The translations under genes were made by a program, and so were the position numbers. Shown here one piece after another: positions 62,650 to 64,000 of a DNA stretch of 64,000 nt; within the stretch, counting starts at the first letter, position 1; each line of letters opens with the position of its first letter. Source of the DNA: JAVBQB01 sp031549265 (lineage in GTDB: Bacteria > Bacillota > Clostridia > Oscillospirales > JAVBQB01); assembly GCA_031549265.1 (NCBI GenBank), contig JAVBQB010000002.1, positions 558,001-622,000 on the forward strand, given 5' to 3'. The notes beneath the pieces are model-generated. The model saw only the letters and a program-made list of their open reading frames with translations, was not told the origin of the DNA and searched no databases.

Positions 62650-63513
62650 ATGGCTAATCTCATTTCCACGGTTGACCTTGTTTTTGACTACAACCAAAAT
62701 GGCGTGCAGGTCGAAGTTCTGCGCGGGCTCAACATCGACATTTCCAGCGGGCAATTTGTGGCAGTTGTCGGACATAATGGCTCCGGCAAATCCACGCTGG
62801 CCAAGCATTTTAACGGACTGCTCCTGCCAACCGGAGGGAGCGTTTACGTTATGGGCATCGATACCGCGGATCAGGAACGCATTTTCGATATCCGGCAGGC
62901 CGTGGGCATGGTCTTCCAAAATCCAGACAACCAAATTGTCGCGACAGTTGTGGAAGAGGACGTGGCGTTCGCTCCGGAAAACCTGGGAATACCGTCGAAA
63001 GAAATAAGAGCGCGGGTGGACGACGCTTTGCGTTCTGTCGGAATGTACGAATACAGATTGCACTCGCCTCATATGCTGTCCGGCGGCCAAAAGCAGCGGA
63101 TCGCAATTGCGGGAGCGATAGCGATGATGCCCAAGTGCCTGGTATTTGACGAACCGACGGCGATGCTTGATCCCGTGGGCAGGAACGAGGTTATGGCCTG
63201 CATTCGGAAGCTCAACAGCGTAATGGGCATCACGGTTGTGCTGATAACGCACCATATGGACGAGGCGGCGCAGGCCGACCGTGTGGTTGTACTGAGCGAG
63301 GGCAGTATCCTGCTTGACGGCAAACCAAGCGAGGTCTTTTGCAATATTGGAGTTTTGGAATCAGCGGGGCTTGACGTTCCTCAGACCGTGAGGCTGCTGA
63401 GCGACTTGAGAAACGCCGGCTATGACCTGACGCTGGACAACATATCTGTAGACGATTGCGCGGGTGCGATTTTTGATTTGCTAAAGGAGCGTTGCAGTGC
63501 CTCCGATTCTTAA
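62650..63513 (+). CDS. ecfA1: ECF transporter ATPase EcfA1
   Basis: One of two ATPases of an energy-coupling factor module that imports vitamins and metals through exchangeable S proteins. The 287-residue protein has Walker A GHNGSGKST, the Q-loop FQNPDNQIVATVVEEDVAF, signature LSGGQKQR and Walker B CLVFDEPTAMLDP. The Q-loop NPDNQ with VVEEDVAF marks the A1 type. It starts 9 bases after the previous stop and overlaps ecfA2 by 17 bases. Confidence 0.95.
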   Translation: MANLISTVDLVFDYNQNGVQVEVLRGLNIDISSGQFVAVVGHNGSGKSTLAKHFNGLLLPTGGSVYVMGIDTADQERIFDIRQAVGMVFQNPDNQIVATVVEEDVAFAPENLGIPSKEIRARVDDALRSVGMYEYRLHSPHMLSGGQKQRIAIAGAIAMMPKCLVFDEPTAMLDPVGRNEVMACIRKLNSVMGITVVLITHHMDEAAQADRVVVLSEGSILLDGKPSEVFCNIGVLESAGLDVPQTVRLLSDLRNAGYDLTLDNISVDDCAGAIFDLLKERCSASDS

Positions 63514-64000
63514 AATAGAAAAAGCCTCGTTTGTATATGGCAAGGGGACTCCATTTGAGCGCTGCGCGATTGACGAGATCGACCTGGAGATCATGCAGGG
63601 CGAATTCCTGGGTATAATCGGCCATACCGGATCGGGCAAATCGACGCTTGCGCAGCATCTTAACGGCCTGTTGAAACCGTCGTCAGGTACGGTAAGGTTT
63701 AAAAACGACGATATCTGGAGCAAATCGGTTTCGATTCGCGATATACGGTTCAAGGTCGGCCTCGTATTTCAATATCCGGAATACCAGCTTTTTGAGGAGA
63801 CTGTCTTCAAGGACGTCGCCTATGGCCCGTTGAATATGAAACTGCCCGAATCCGAGATTGAGGAACGAGTATACAGCGCGCTCGATTTTGTGGGTTTGGA
63901 CAGGGATACCGCTTCGAAGTCTCCGTTCGATTTGTCGGGCGGCCAGAAGCGGAGAGTCGCTATTGCGGGCGTCGTCGCGATGAAGCCCGAGGTGCTTATT
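63497..64000 (+). CDS. ecfA2: ECF transporter ATPase EcfA2, 3' end cut off by the window
   Basis: The second ATPase of the module. It starts at GTG 63497 with AAGGAG eight bases ahead, inside the ecfA1 end. The visible 168 codons contain Walker A GHTGSGKST, the Q-loop FQYPEYQLFEETV (the A2 type) and signature LSGGQKRR; Walker B lies just past the right edge. The membrane subunit ecfT would be expected next. Confidence 0.95.
   Translation, partial: MPPILKIEKASFVYGKGTPFERCAIDEIDLEIMQGEFLGIIGHTGSGKSTLAQHLNGLLKPSSGTVRFKNDDIWSKSVSIRDIRFKVGLVFQYPEYQLFEETVFKDVAYGPLNMKLPESEIEERVYSALDFVGLDRDTASKSPFDLSGGQKRRVAIAGVVAMKPEVLI

Overview
The window is a gene-dense, almost entirely core-genome segment of a Gram-positive anaerobe, most likely a member of class Clostridia. 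The case rests on strong AGGAGG-type ribosome binding sites, frequent TTG/GTG starts, mid-50s GC by eye, a rubrerythrin, an SLH-domain surface protein, an LytR-CpsA-Psr protein, a YtvI-like permease, a CD1247-like protein, and the Firmicute-type order yhbY-nadD-yqeK-LCP-rsfS-leuS. I assign no genus. Nearly all genes are on the + strand; the four on the - strand are a lipoprotein, the YtvI-like permease, a DUF4830-like protein and a GH18-like protein. I see no prophage, insertion sequence, CRISPR array, tRNA or rRNA.

Layout. 0-4.3 kb: the 3' part of thiI, cinA, a Pro/Thr-rich lipoprotein, rubrerythrin and a TetR regulator. 4.4-8.3 kb: a 1214-residue SLH-domain protein with its own long leader and terminator. 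8.4-13.6 kb: a YtvI-like permease facing away from an ACT-hom-thrB-lysC operon for threonine. 13.7-19.1 kb: RlmB-type rRNA methyltransferase, a large membrane protein that looks like a P-type ATPase without its catalytic motifs, and a divergent EF-G paralogue. 19.2-27.1 kb: DUF4830-like protein, RsuA-type pseudouridine synthase, a CdaR-like regulator, the division and cell-wall set ftsE-ftsX-M23 peptidase-S41 protease, and an unrecognised protein. 27.2-42.3 kb: greA-lysS, then a long tightly packed operon ktrB-ktrA-trmH-dprA-topA-trmFO-plsX-rnc-radical SAM-ftsY-rdgB-yhbY. 42.4-48.4 kb: nadD-yqeK-LCP-rsfS-leuS, then rpsU with a structured leader. 48.5-53.4 kb: small unknown protein, GH18-like protein, yqeG, endonuclease IV, Xaa-Pro peptidase, efp and a poly-Asp zinc-ribbon protein. 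53.5-64 kb: nadA-nadB-nadC, a PyrB with a PyrI-like zinc tail, ahcY-metK, a UDP-sugar dehydrogenase, a methyltransferase, and ecfA1-ecfA2 running off the right edge.

How they fit together. Most genes serve translation and RNA maturation (lysS, leuS, efp, rpsU, rsfS, yhbY, rnc, rlmB, rsuA-like, trmFO, thiI, greA), cell-envelope assembly (ftsEX with M23 and S41 proteins, LCP, SLH protein, WecC-like dehydrogenase), and cofactor or amino-acid supply (NAD, S-adenosylmethionine cycle, threonine, pyrimidine).

No gene cassette here is clearly an undescribed multi-gene system. The best candidates for new biology are single proteins: the catalytically degenerate P-type ATPase at 14.6-16.9 kb, the PyrB with a fused zinc domain, the YhbY protein with an octapeptide-repeat tail, the poly-Asp/His-Cys zinc-ribbon protein, and the orphan at 26.2-27.1 kb. 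The missing smc between rnc and ftsY and the rpsU leader are also worth a second look.
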